Origin: Leptospiraceae bacterium
GTDB taxonomy: Bacteria > Spirochaetota > Leptospiria > Turneriellales > Turneriellaceae
Direction: 5' to 3'
DNA length: 19,590 nucleotides
Assembly: GCA_016788945.1 (NCBI GenBank)
Contig: JAEUSA010000284.1
Location: forward strand, 1-19,590
The position numbers and the translations under genes are program-made. Below are positions 6,744-13,885 of this stretch, piece by piece. The notes beneath the pieces were generated by a model. It saw only the letters and a list, made by a program, of their open reading frames with translations, had not been told where the DNA came from and did no database searches. Each line of letters starts with the position of its first letter. Within the stretch, counting starts at the first letter, position 1.

Positions 6744-8816
6744 ATGTCCCGCTGGCTCGGAGCATTGCGGAAACATCAGGTTTTTTTTCGCCTGTCCGCA
6801 CTGCTCTGGGGTTTTGCCGCGATTACCTTTTTCCGCTCGTTACTCGACGATTATTATCCCTATTACCGGCGTTTTTTTCCGCTGACGCAGATGGGGTTGA
6901 TTATTTTTGCCGCTGGTTTTCTCTCTGCGGCCACCTACAAAAAGCCGTTACAGCGCAGCTGGCGCGGCATTGTCTTCGCTTTTCTGCTCGTCGCCACCTG
7001 CGTTGCGGCGCTCAGCTACACGAACGCGCGCTTTGGACATGAACGCGCGCTTCTGCTGTTTGCCGTTCCGCTGAGTATTTTGTCTCTGGTGCTGTGGCTC
7101 GAACTCACTCGGCACTTCTTCTTTTTTCAGTCGGCTAAATTATTCCTGATCGCCGGTGTAGTCGCGGGTCTCGCTGCGGCGCGCTTTCTCGACAACCCCT
7201 ATGCAGCGCCCGGCGTTGCGGCTGCGGCTTCACTGGCATCGAGGCTGCAGGCCAACCGTGAGTGGAGCGTATCTTTCGAACGGCTCACACCGCTGAGACA
7301 GCTGATCGATCTTCTGCGATATCTATTTCTGGCTCAGGCATTCCACGCCGCTTTGGGGCAGAACCGCCAACAGCTGCTGCTCGTTCTCATTATTTGCTCG
7401 GCGGGCCTCATCATTCCACAGCTCATACGTCTGCTGCGTGCCGTACGGCCGCACATTCAGCAGGGCTTACAGATACTGCCGCTGATTTTCATCGCCCTCG
7501 CTGCCCTGTTCAACTTTATCCATTACACCTATTGGGGTGCAACCGCCTACGCAGTGCTCGCCGTTTGGGAGGCGGTGTATTTCTCGCGCTCGCATGAAGT
7601 CTACCTCAAGCGCGAAAAAATACTCGCAGCGGCATGCATTCTGCTCGCGATCAGCGCGTACTACGTATCGACCGACTGGCTGCAGATCGGCGCAGGCACT
7701 TTGGTGGTGCTGGTTTTGGCCGGCATACTTATCTATGTGGCAAAGAACTGGCGCAAAACCATCACGGCACTTTTTGCTCTCGCGGTATTTTCGTGGGTCT
7801 ATGCCCTGCAGTTCAAGTACACGAATTCTGTTACGCGCGAGCTGTTGCGCTTTCCAGTACTGCGGTTGCACAAGCCGCAGTTGCCTGAAACCGACCTGAT
7901 TCTGCGAATGCTCGCATTGCAGCGCAGCAGCGGCAAGAGCATTTTCACGAATATGCTGCCCGACGGCCTCTTTCTCGATCAGGCTTGGCGTACCGAACGC
8001 ATTGGCTCCTTTGACGCCAACCCGGCAACGCTGGTCTTAAGGCTGGCCTACCGCTGCGCGGTGCGCAAAAGCGATCAAATCTACATCTTCGACGAAAAAA
8101 GTCTCGGCATCTATTCCGAACCGTCGGCGCTGCTGACGCTGCGCGACATGCTGCGGCAATTCGGCCGCTGCGAAATCTATGTTGCCGACGGCAAGAACAT
8201 GCGTCCGGTATCCAACCTTGCGCTCGACTTTCAGGTGGATGCCAAAGTGCTGCAGAATATTACACCCGATGATGCGGCAAAATTGCTGAGCGTCGCGCGC
8301 GCCGAAAAGCAACAAGACATGATGGCCGAGGCTCAGGCGCTCTACGAACGTGTTTATCCGTTCTACAAAGACGATCCGCAATTTCTGCGCGAACTCTCGT
8401 CGCTTTCGGCAGCGCGCGGCCTCATCGAGCGACAAATCGAACTGCTCAACGCGCTGATAACACTGAAAAAGGATAATACGGTCTACGACAAAAAGCTGCT
8501 CATGGAGCTTTACGCGATCAAGCGCGACCGTAAAAAAAGCGCCGCCCTGGCGTATGAAATTCTGGACAGCGGTTCAGAATCACCGCTCGCGATGTATGCC
8601 TTTCTGCAACGCTTGTTTGCCGACCCGTTCGATCGTTATGAAATGGAGGCTCTCTACCGCAAGGTCAGTGCATACCAACCAAAAACCGACCTGGAATCCA
8701 TTAAATACGCGGGTATCAAACGCAGTATGGAAGACCTGCTAAAACAGAACCCAACGTACGACCGCAAATTTCAAGACGAGAACCATCGGCAGGAATTTAT
8801 TACTTTTCCAGAGTAA
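6744..8816 (+). CDS. Polytopic membrane protein with TPR-like C-terminal domain, operon partner of the ExbB/ExbD pair
   Basis: I do not recognise this 690-residue protein. Residues 15 to about 355 contain 10-12 hydrophobic helices (for example about 15-31, 47-64, 75-92, 103-120, 131-148, 209-228, 243-262, 265-282, 293-308, 315-332 and 338-354). Residues about 360-500 form a mixed alpha/beta segment with LPDGLFLDQAW and KSDQIYIFDEKSLG. Residues about 505-670 are helical and repeat-like (AEAQALYERVYPFYKDDPQF, RDRKKSAALAYEILDSG, YEMEALYRKVSAYQ), similar to TPR-type repeats though not canonical. It starts one base after the ExbD-like stop, so it is probably the third part of that motor system. 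No TonB box or proline-rich linker is visible. A run of eight T at 6781-6788 lies near the 5' end. Function unknown. Confidence 0.85.
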   Translation: MSRWLGALRKHQVFFRLSALLWGFAAITFFRSLLDDYYPYYRRFFPLTQMGLIIFAAGFLSAATYKKPLQRSWRGIVFAFLLVATCVAALSYTNARFGHERALLLFAVPLSILSLVLWLELTRHFFFFQSAKLFLIAGVVAGLAAARFLDNPYAAPGVAAAASLASRLQANREWSVSFERLTPLRQLIDLLRYLFLAQAFHAALGQNRQQLLLVLIICSAGLIIPQLIRLLRAVRPHIQQGLQILPLIFIALAALFNFIHYTYWGATAYAVLAVWEAVYFSRSHEVYLKREKILAAACILLAISAYYVSTDWLQIGAGTLVVLVLAGILIYVAKNWRKTITALFALAVFSWVYALQFKYTNSVTRELLRFPVLRLHKPQLPETDLILRMLALQRSSGKSIFTNMLPDGLFLDQAWRTERIGSFDANPATLVLRLAYRCAVRKSDQIYIFDEKSLGIYSEPSALLTLRDMLRQFGRCEIYVADGKNMRPVSNLALDFQVDAKVLQNITPDDAAKLLSVARAEKQQDMMAEAQALYERVYPFYKDDPQFLRELSSLSAARGLIERQIELLNALITLKKDNTVYDKKLLMELYAIKRDRKKSAALAYEILDSGSESPLAMYAFLQRLFADPFDRYEMEALYRKVSAYQPKTDLESIKYAGIKRSMEDLLKQNPTYDRKFQDENHRQEFITFPE

Positions 8817-8834
8817 GTTGTGAGCACAACTTAC
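8813..8834. terminator. Perfect hairpin between convergent genes
   Basis: The sequence forms a 9-bp perfect stem (GTAAGTTGT at 8813-8821 with ACAACTTAC at 8826-8834) around a GAGC loop. The 5' arm includes the stop codon of the 690-residue gene, and the hairpin lies in the 30-base gap before the convergent rhomboid gene ends. There is no T-run on either side, so classical intrinsic termination is doubtful. It may protect the 3' ends of both transcripts or act as a weak bidirectional terminator. Confidence 0.5.
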
Positions 8835-8846
8835 CATGGCCCTCTC

Positions 8847-9680
8847 TCAGTGTTTCGTCCGGTTCATGCGGTCTGAGGCGTCGCGCAGAAACTTTTTTTC
8901 GGCTTCGGAAAGACTTTTCATACCACCGCGCGAGATTTTATCGAGTATTTCATCGATGCGCGCCTCAAGGTTACCACTGCCTTGTGGCGGTACGGGTTTG
9001 GGCTTCTTACGCGTCATCGCGCTGAGCATTTCACCCAAACGCGCAAACGGACGACTCAGCCGGTGTGGCTCCCCCCCCGTGACAAGCAGCATTAAGCCCG
9101 AAGCGACGAGGCCGCCCAGGTGGCCGCCGACCACAAGCGGCGAAATACTGCGCGAAACTGCGTACACAGTCTGCATGAGGCCAATGACTAAAAGCAGGTA
9201 CTTGATCCGCACCGGAAACAGGAACATGATCCATACCTGACGGTCGGGCCAATAGATCGCGTAGGCCAACAGTAGGCCGAGCATCGGGCCCATCGGGGTA
9301 ATGTAGGGAAAAAATCTCGCTTCCGGAAAAAAAGCCGCCAGCGCCAAGAACGCGGACGATGAACCCAACGCGCAAATCAGTACGAACCGCGCAAACACCG
9401 CCCTGCCCCAGCGCTGTTCGAGCTCCGAGCCGAACATCCACAACATCAGGGCATTGAACAATAAACTGACGGGGTCAAGGTCAATCAGCGTCGTTGTGAC
9501 GAGCTGCCACAGGCGTGCATGCGTGAAGATACTGTCATATGTCAGCGCAAAAACATCACCGAGCCTGTCGGTGCGCAAAATACCGTGCTCCACGATGATC
9601 GCGAGCGACAGCAGAATCTGCATCCAGATCAGGCGTAATACCGTCCAGGTCGCGCGGGGAGCTGCAAACTGCGTACTCAT
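8847..9680 (-). CDS. Rhomboid-fold membrane protein with degenerate active site and cytoplasmic C-terminal domain
   Basis: The 277-residue protein has the rhomboid layout of six or so helices. RLWQLVTTTLIDLDPVSLL is followed by FNALMLWMFGSELEQRWG, which aligns with the HILFN...G..E.R.G region of GlpG. TPMGPMLGLLLAY at 128-140 aligns with the GASGxxxGLLLAY active-site helix, and GGHLGGL holds the conserved His187. The catalytic serine is replaced by Met130 and the GlpG His150 equivalent by Ser72; Asn76 and His187 remain. It should therefore be proteolytically dead, like iRhoms and derlins. The C-terminal ARIDEILDKISRGG..SLSEAEKKFL resembles the DUF6576 domain found after bacterial rhomboids. 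The start overlaps the upstream stop by four bases (ATGA). Eight G at 9071-9078 (coding strand) fall between the membrane and tail domains. Confidence 0.87.
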   Translation of the reverse strand: MSTQFAAPRATWTVLRLIWMQILLSLAIIVEHGILRTDRLGDVFALTYDSIFTHARLWQLVTTTLIDLDPVSLLFNALMLWMFGSELEQRWGRAVFARFVLICALGSSSAFLALAAFFPEARFFPYITPMGPMLGLLLAYAIYWPDRQVWIMFLFPVRIKYLLLVIGLMQTVYAVSRSISPLVVGGHLGGLVASGLMLLVTGGEPHRLSRPFARLGEMLSAMTRKKPKPVPPQGSGNLEARIDEILDKISRGGMKSLSEAEKKFLRDASDRMNRTKH

Positions 9681-11695
9681 TGCTGTGACTGTGTTCTGCG
9701 GACGAGCATCATGTCGTCAAGCTTACCCCAGAACATAAAACCGCTGCCGCCGCCATCGGCAGAACCCTTGATTTGGTCGGCAAAGTATTTTTTGCCGTAT
9801 CCCCACAGGCCGTCTTTCATCGAAAACGCCTGTATGTAAGGGCGGATGATAAATTCACCCTGAGCAAAATAGGTACCGCGCGAGAGCGCCAGCAGCAGCA
9901 GTTGGTACGCACGCTCGTCGCGCGGCAGGTGGCGCATATAATCGTCCCCGAAATGCGAACTGTAGTGCATCGGCGCAATGACGTCGAGCACGCGGCCGTA
10001 GACGACGAGATCTTGGCCAATCGCGCCGGGTACACGGTACATACCGTTATAGCCATAGATATCAGCCCCGATGGGTAAAGGCGTTGCGAGCCTTACACCG
10101 GTCAGAAAATTCTCCAGTGCCTCGGAATAATAATAGTCGGGCGGGCCCGATTGCTGCGCCGCTGCAGCAGCCGAGCCCAACGCCAGCTGCCATAGTTCTT
10201 TTTTATGCGTAAAACGGCAGCGACCGACCGGGCCATCGGAGGGAAACCGGATGTAGTCCAATTGTATCTCGTCGACGCCGCGCTCGGTGAGCTCTTTCAT
10301 CATCGGCGCATAATATTCGGTCAGCAGCGCCGGGTTATAAGGGTCGATCCAACGCTCTTTGGGCGTGCCCACCCACTTACCGCCGCCCGCATCCATGATT
10401 GCATAACCTTCGCGTTCGAACAGTTTGGGATCTTTAAAGATGACGAGTCGAACGACGAGGCGCTTGCCGATCGCGTGCAACTTTTGCGCGACATCGGCCA
10501 TCTTGTAGAGCGGCCGCACCGCGCCGATCGACCTTGCGAGAAGAATTTCCGAGTCATAGCGGATAATGCCGTTGTCATCTTTGCCGTCGATGACCAGCCC
10601 CGTCCAGAAGTCATTCTTGAGCTCGCTGAGTACCTGAGCTTGCCGCTTCTGCCACGAAAACGCCGAAGCGTACATCAGGCGTTGTCCCGCGGCATTCTGC
10701 ATGCGCGCGCGTTTGGCATCGTCGATGCGGCTCTTAAAACCAGTGAACGAAAGCTGGTTACCGTCGCTGTCGGTCAGTGCATATCCCCCGCCCGCATAGT
10801 CACGGCCATCGCCAATCAATTGCGATTGCGGCGTAAAAAGCCAGCGCGGATTTTCAACGGAACCTGACCATATGCCGCGGCGGCAGGTCAGCACAATCTT
10901 CGCCAGCGAAACGGCACTGAGAGATTTACATTCGTCGAACTGATCGGAGAGACCTTCGACCGCCACTTGAACAAAGCGCTCCGTGCCGCGCCGGCGGTAG
11001 AGAGCCGGGCGCGGTCCGGTGGCAACCAGCAGCGAACCATCGTCAAGCTCGCGGATTGCCTGCACTTCTTCAAATAAGAACAACGATTTATCGTGCGGCT
11101 TACCCGGCAGGCCCGCACTGTCGGTTTTGAACTTCAGCGCCAGCGGGGTTTTACCCGCAATGGCTGCGCTGAGCGAGGCTGCTGAGAGAGGTGCTACTTT
11201 TAGACCGTTTACCGAGGTGCCAAGGTAGAGAGCACGTTTACCCGCATGGATTGCAGTAAAAATTACCGACCGCGATGCATTGGATTTCACCTGCCGCCAA
11301 GCGTCGCCCGTGCGCAGCAGTATGTCGTGTTTGTGCGTCAGCAAATTGCCGGTACTGTCAAAGGCATAGACCTGCCGTTCATTGCTTGCGTCGGATAACA
11401 TCGGCACCGCCATCACCGGCTCGTGCCGCCAGCTTCTGCCTCCGTCGGTTGAGGCAAATACACCCCGGTTCGATGTGCCGATGAGCAGACGGCCTTCTGC
11501 AGCCACTGCAGCGGTCACGGCAGTGTGTGCGTTAAAGCCTGCACTGCCGAGGCTGCCTGCGCGCGAAAATGCCGCATCGCGTAACTTAAAATCGCCGGTT
11601 ACTGCAAAACCATTGCGGAATAGCGCATTAAAACGCGCAGGGGTGTCGGCAACGGCGGTAAGCGCCGTCAGCGAAAACAAAAACAGCAAACGCAT
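9677..11695 (-). CDS. Secreted DUF4015 glycoside-hydrolase-like protein with N-terminal propeller-like domain
   Basis: This 672-residue protein begins with a signal peptide (MRLLFLFSLTALTAVA, probable cleavage before Asp17). Residues about 20-330 look like beta-propeller blades; one clear Asp-box, STDGGRSW at 82-89, is of the kind found in sialidases and BNR proteins. Residues about 335-660 match the DUF4015 putative glycosyl hydrolase family, a TIM-barrel relative of GH13-type enzymes: YASAFSW, FWTGLVIDGKDDNG, DPYNP, DEIQLDYIRFPSDG at 475-488 with Asp480, then DIYGYNG, VIAPMHYSSHFG and GFMFWG. The substrate is unknown; an envelope or extracellular polysaccharide is likely. The location is periplasmic or surface. 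The ATG overlaps the TAA of the TRAP-like gene by one base, and its stop overlaps the rhomboid start. Confidence 0.9.
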   Translation of the reverse strand: MRLLFLFSLTALTAVADTPARFNALFRNGFAVTGDFKLRDAAFSRAGSLGSAGFNAHTAVTAAVAAEGRLLIGTSNRGVFASTDGGRSWRHEPVMAVPMLSDASNERQVYAFDSTGNLLTHKHDILLRTGDAWRQVKSNASRSVIFTAIHAGKRALYLGTSVNGLKVAPLSAASLSAAIAGKTPLALKFKTDSAGLPGKPHDKSLFLFEEVQAIRELDDGSLLVATGPRPALYRRRGTERFVQVAVEGLSDQFDECKSLSAVSLAKIVLTCRRGIWSGSVENPRWLFTPQSQLIGDGRDYAGGGYALTDSDGNQLSFTGFKSRIDDAKRARMQNAAGQRLMYASAFSWQKRQAQVLSELKNDFWTGLVIDGKDDNGIIRYDSEILLARSIGAVRPLYKMADVAQKLHAIGKRLVVRLVIFKDPKLFEREGYAIMDAGGGKWVGTPKERWIDPYNPALLTEYYAPMMKELTERGVDEIQLDYIRFPSDGPVGRCRFTHKKELWQLALGSAAAAAQQSGPPDYYYSEALENFLTGVRLATPLPIGADIYGYNGMYRVPGAIGQDLVVYGRVLDVIAPMHYSSHFGDDYMRHLPRDERAYQLLLLALSRGTYFAQGEFIIRPYIQAFSMKDGLWGYGKKYFADQIKGSADGGGSGFMFWGKLDDMMLVRRTQSQQ

Positions 11696-12177
11696 TAATC
11701 TGCCTTTTGCGTGAAACCGTAAACCGCGAGTTTGACACCGATGAGCAACATCAACGGCAGGTACACAAAAGCGACAATAGGCCGGTAATCAATCATCAGG
11801 TAGCGGACAATCAGCGCGAGGAAACCTATAAAAAAAAGGCTGCCGATGACGCCGACAGCACGCGCCACCCGCACGCGGTTACCACGGCTCATCAACCCGT
11901 TCAGCACTTCGATCTTCAGTGTTTCACCCCGGCTGAGCGCCAATGAGCCCCCGACAAGGGCGGCGACCAGCATCAAGTGTGAGGGATATTGCGAAAGCAA
12001 ATCGACTGCGGTAACCGACCACGCGGTCGACGTTGTCATGCGCAGAATGATGATCGCCAGCGAAACTAAGACGAGTAAAACGACTGCGGCCGCAGCAATG
12101 GTAAGTTCAATTTTGCGCAGCAGGTCAAAGGCACGCCGGTTCGGCAGAGGAGCACCTTGTGGGTCAGCAGATTCCAT
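11695..12177 (-). CDS. TRAP transporter small-permease (DctQ)-like membrane protein, orphan
   Basis: The 160-residue protein has four hydrophobic helices. A helix at about 25-46 is followed by a Trp-containing loop, then HLMLVAALVGGSLALSRGETLKIEVLNGLM, which matches the DctQ pattern of G.SLAL..G....I..L, then two more helices ending VYLPLMLLIGVKLAVYGF. DctQ proteins are the small membrane subunit of TRAP transporters, which import organic acids with a periplasmic binding protein and the large DctM subunit. Neither DctM nor DctP is in this window. It starts the operon with the DUF4015 and rhomboid-like genes. The ATG at 12177 is chosen; an in-frame GTG at 12180 would add one residue, and neither has a close ribosome-binding site. 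Confidence in the family is moderate because DctQ is poorly conserved. Confidence 0.72.
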   Translation of the reverse strand: MESADPQGAPLPNRRAFDLLRKIELTIAAAAVVLLVLVSLAIIILRMTTSTAWSVTAVDLLSQYPSHLMLVAALVGGSLALSRGETLKIEVLNGLMSRGNRVRVARAVGVIGSLFFIGFLALIVRYLMIDYRPIVAFVYLPLMLLIGVKLAVYGFTQKAD

Positions 12178-12197
12178 CACAGCCAGAACCGAGCCTC

Positions 12198-12224
12198 AAA
12201 AGCGAGCGTCAAGGACGACGCTCG
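12198..12224 (-). terminator. Intrinsic terminator of the outer-membrane protein / lipoprotein operon
   Basis: An 8-bp perfect GC-rich stem is formed by CGAGCGTC at 12203-12210 and GACGCTCG at 12217-12224, with a 6-base loop. On the minus strand it is followed by CTTTT. It sits 17 bases after the stop of the small lipoprotein gene and before the TRAP-like start, so it probably separates two same-strand operons. The T-run is short, so some read-through is likely. Confidence 0.65.
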
Positions 12225-12240
12225 GGCGTTTAAACCTTCT

Positions 12241-12666
12241 TCAGCGACTAATAAATTCTACGAGTTTTTTTCTTTCGGGTAGTTCGACACTGCGAGCGGT
12301 GTGGCCGTCCGGGTAACTCACAATAGCCCTCAGTCTGCCATCGGGGTAAAAGACCTCAACGCGATTGAGCTTACCCCTGAGATAATGCGAGCGCGATATT
12401 ATCTTGCCCGATTGCAGATCAAACCGCTCGAAGATGGCCATTTCACCGCTTCGGGTAAGCCAGCGTTTTTCGTTTACTCCGTTCTGGTCAGCATCATACG
12501 TGTGCTCCCGCTCTGTGGTCGACAGCTGCTTCACCGCACCGACCTTTTTTCCGGCCGAGTCGTACAGGTCGTCGCTTTCTCCCGGTCGCAGAGTTTTCGA
12601 GGCGCACCCGACCGTATGGAGCAGGTACTCCGCAAATAATAGACGAAGTAATCTCGTAGATCTCAC
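12241..12666 (-). CDS. Small lipoprotein with YPDG (MORN-like) repeats
   Basis: A putative 141-residue lipoprotein. From a GTG start at 12666 it has a short basic, hydrophobic signal (RSTRLLRLLFAEYLL) and a lipobox HTVGC with Cys21. The mature part shows repeated short strands with turn motifs: DADQNGVNEKRWLTRSG, FDLQSGKIISRSHYLRGKL, VEVFYPDGRLRAIVSYPDGH. The pattern of Y..DG.l......Y.dG resembles the MORN-like repeats of YwqK-type proteins and EF-hand-like DxDxNG turns, but I cannot name a family. The GTG lies one base after the kelch gene stop, suggesting coupling; a TTG at 12681 is also in frame and would overlap that gene by 14 bases. It is followed by a hairpin terminator. It is probably envelope-located; function unknown. 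Confidence 0.72.
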   Translation of the reverse strand: MRSTRLLRLLFAEYLLHTVGCASKTLRPGESDDLYDSAGKKVGAVKQLSTTEREHTYDADQNGVNEKRWLTRSGEMAIFERFDLQSGKIISRSHYLRGKLNRVEVFYPDGRLRAIVSYPDGHTARSVELPERKKLVEFISR

Positions 12667-12667
12667 C

Positions 12668-13873
12668 TTAAGGAATGGCAATCACTCCGTGTCCCCAGCG
12701 GGCGACGGGCAGCGTCGCCAGCGCCGTGCTTGTTCCGGGTACATTCGCAGACCAGCCGAGGAATGGCGCGGAGGTACCATTGGCCGTCAAAGAGGCGGCA
12801 TAGACTGTGGTAACCGCCTGCGTATTCTGCGCGGCAGCTGTTCCCGAGTTGCCGCCCACGACATAGAGCACATTGTTCAGAATCGCTGCACCGGCAAAAC
12901 TTGTCGCCACCGGCAAGGCGAGGCTCGTGCCCCACGCGCCAGTGTACGGCGCGGCGAGATTCTGTACGGTTGTCACTGAAGTCCACGCGGTCAGAGTTCC
13001 GGCGCCGCCGGCGGTGTTATTGGCGCCACCCACGAAACCGCCCGTATTTGCGGTATTGGCTGTCAGACCACCGATCGCCAAAACGAAATTGGCGTTGCCC
13101 GACCCGCCGGGAGCGTACAGCACACAAGCCACACCGCTGCGGTTTGTGAACGTCGTCCCCAATGTCGTCGTCGTGGGCGTTGCAGGCGAGATACCTGCGT
13201 TAAGAAAAAACATCTGTGTCGCGGCCGTGATCGTTGCGGCAGCAGTTCTCGATGTGCTGTGTATTACCGCTGAACCATCGGCAACCGCGCACTTGTCGCT
13301 GCCCTGCCCCGTCGTACCACCCAGCGCTGTCTGAGCGGTCGCCGTATCGGTTGATGGGTCATAAAGGGCGTTCATTGTCGAAACGGCCCAGGCCGTTGCC
13401 GCATTGACGCTGGTGCCACCCAACACTAAAATTTTAGAGCCGACGACGACGGCCGTGCCGTGCGCCATGGCGGCAGGTAAGGCACCGCCGCTCGACCAGG
13501 TCAGCGTCGCCGTATCAAAAATCTGCGTTGTGCTCTGCGCAGTGCCCGAGGCGTTAAAACCACCGAATACATAAATTTTTGTGCCGTATCTTGCGTACGC
13601 AGCAAAACTTACGGGCGTGTAAGTACCGCTGGTAGTTTCCGAGGTCCAGGTGTTTGCCGAGACGGAATACGACAACACGGTACTGAGGTTTGCCGACAGG
13701 GCGCCCGAAGTACCACCGACGACCCATAATTTACTGCCCGACGAAGAAGTCGCAGAACCCGCCGTGCTGGCATTCTTCAGTTCATTGGCGGTGTCGTTGA
13801 GCAAAGTCGAATTCTGCGTGCAGTGCGTGACGGCAAACAGCGAAAGTAATGAAATTGAAAGTAACTGTTTCAT
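12668..13873 (-). CDS. Kelch-repeat beta-propeller lipoprotein
   Basis: This 401-residue protein has a lipoprotein signal (MKQLLSISLLSLFAVTHC, Cys18) with a loose AVTHC lipobox of the kind seen in spirochaetes. The mature part contains kelch-type blades marked by a hydrophobic strand and a Gly-Gly pair: SKLWVVGGTSG (GG at 53-54), TKIYVFGGFN (104-105), SKILVLGGTS (151-152), NFVLAIGGL (268-269) and NVLYVVGGNSG (340-341), consistent with a six- or seven-bladed propeller. Composition is extreme: very rich in Ala, Thr, Ser and Gly, with few charged residues, as in exported adhesin-like proteins. The start has a strong AGGAG five bases upstream (complement of 13879-13883). It follows the beta-barrel gene by 12 bases. 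It is probably surface or periplasmic and acts as a binding scaffold. Confidence 0.88.
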   Translation of the reverse strand: MKQLLSISLLSLFAVTHCTQNSTLLNDTANELKNASTAGSATSSSGSKLWVVGGTSGALSANLSTVLSYSVSANTWTSETTSGTYTPVSFAAYARYGTKIYVFGGFNASGTAQSTTQIFDTATLTWSSGGALPAAMAHGTAVVVGSKILVLGGTSVNAATAWAVSTMNALYDPSTDTATAQTALGGTTGQGSDKCAVADGSAVIHSTSRTAAATITAATQMFFLNAGISPATPTTTTLGTTFTNRSGVACVLYAPGGSGNANFVLAIGGLTANTANTGGFVGGANNTAGGAGTLTAWTSVTTVQNLAAPYTGAWGTSLALPVATSFAGAAILNNVLYVVGGNSGTAAAQNTQAVTTVYAASLTANGTSAPFLGWSANVPGTSTALATLPVARWGHGVIAIP

Positions 13874-13885
13874 ATAAGCTCCTTG

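Noticed and set aside
10205..10867. Plus-strand open frame of 220 codons opposite the DUF4015 gene
   Set aside because: It is antisense to the conserved DUF4015 region, including the DEIQLDYIRFPSDG motif; no ribosome-binding site or domain supports it.
12873..13334. Plus-strand open frame of 153 codons inside the kelch gene
   Set aside because: It is an Ala/Val/Pro-rich mirror of the low-complexity kelch coding sequence; the kelch strand has a signal peptide, a strong ribosome-binding site and GG blades.
12668..13873. Repetitive-looking Ala/Thr codon runs considered as a CRISPR array or tandem repeat
   Set aside because: There are no regularly spaced identical units; the similarity comes from biased amino-acid composition in a continuous coding frame.
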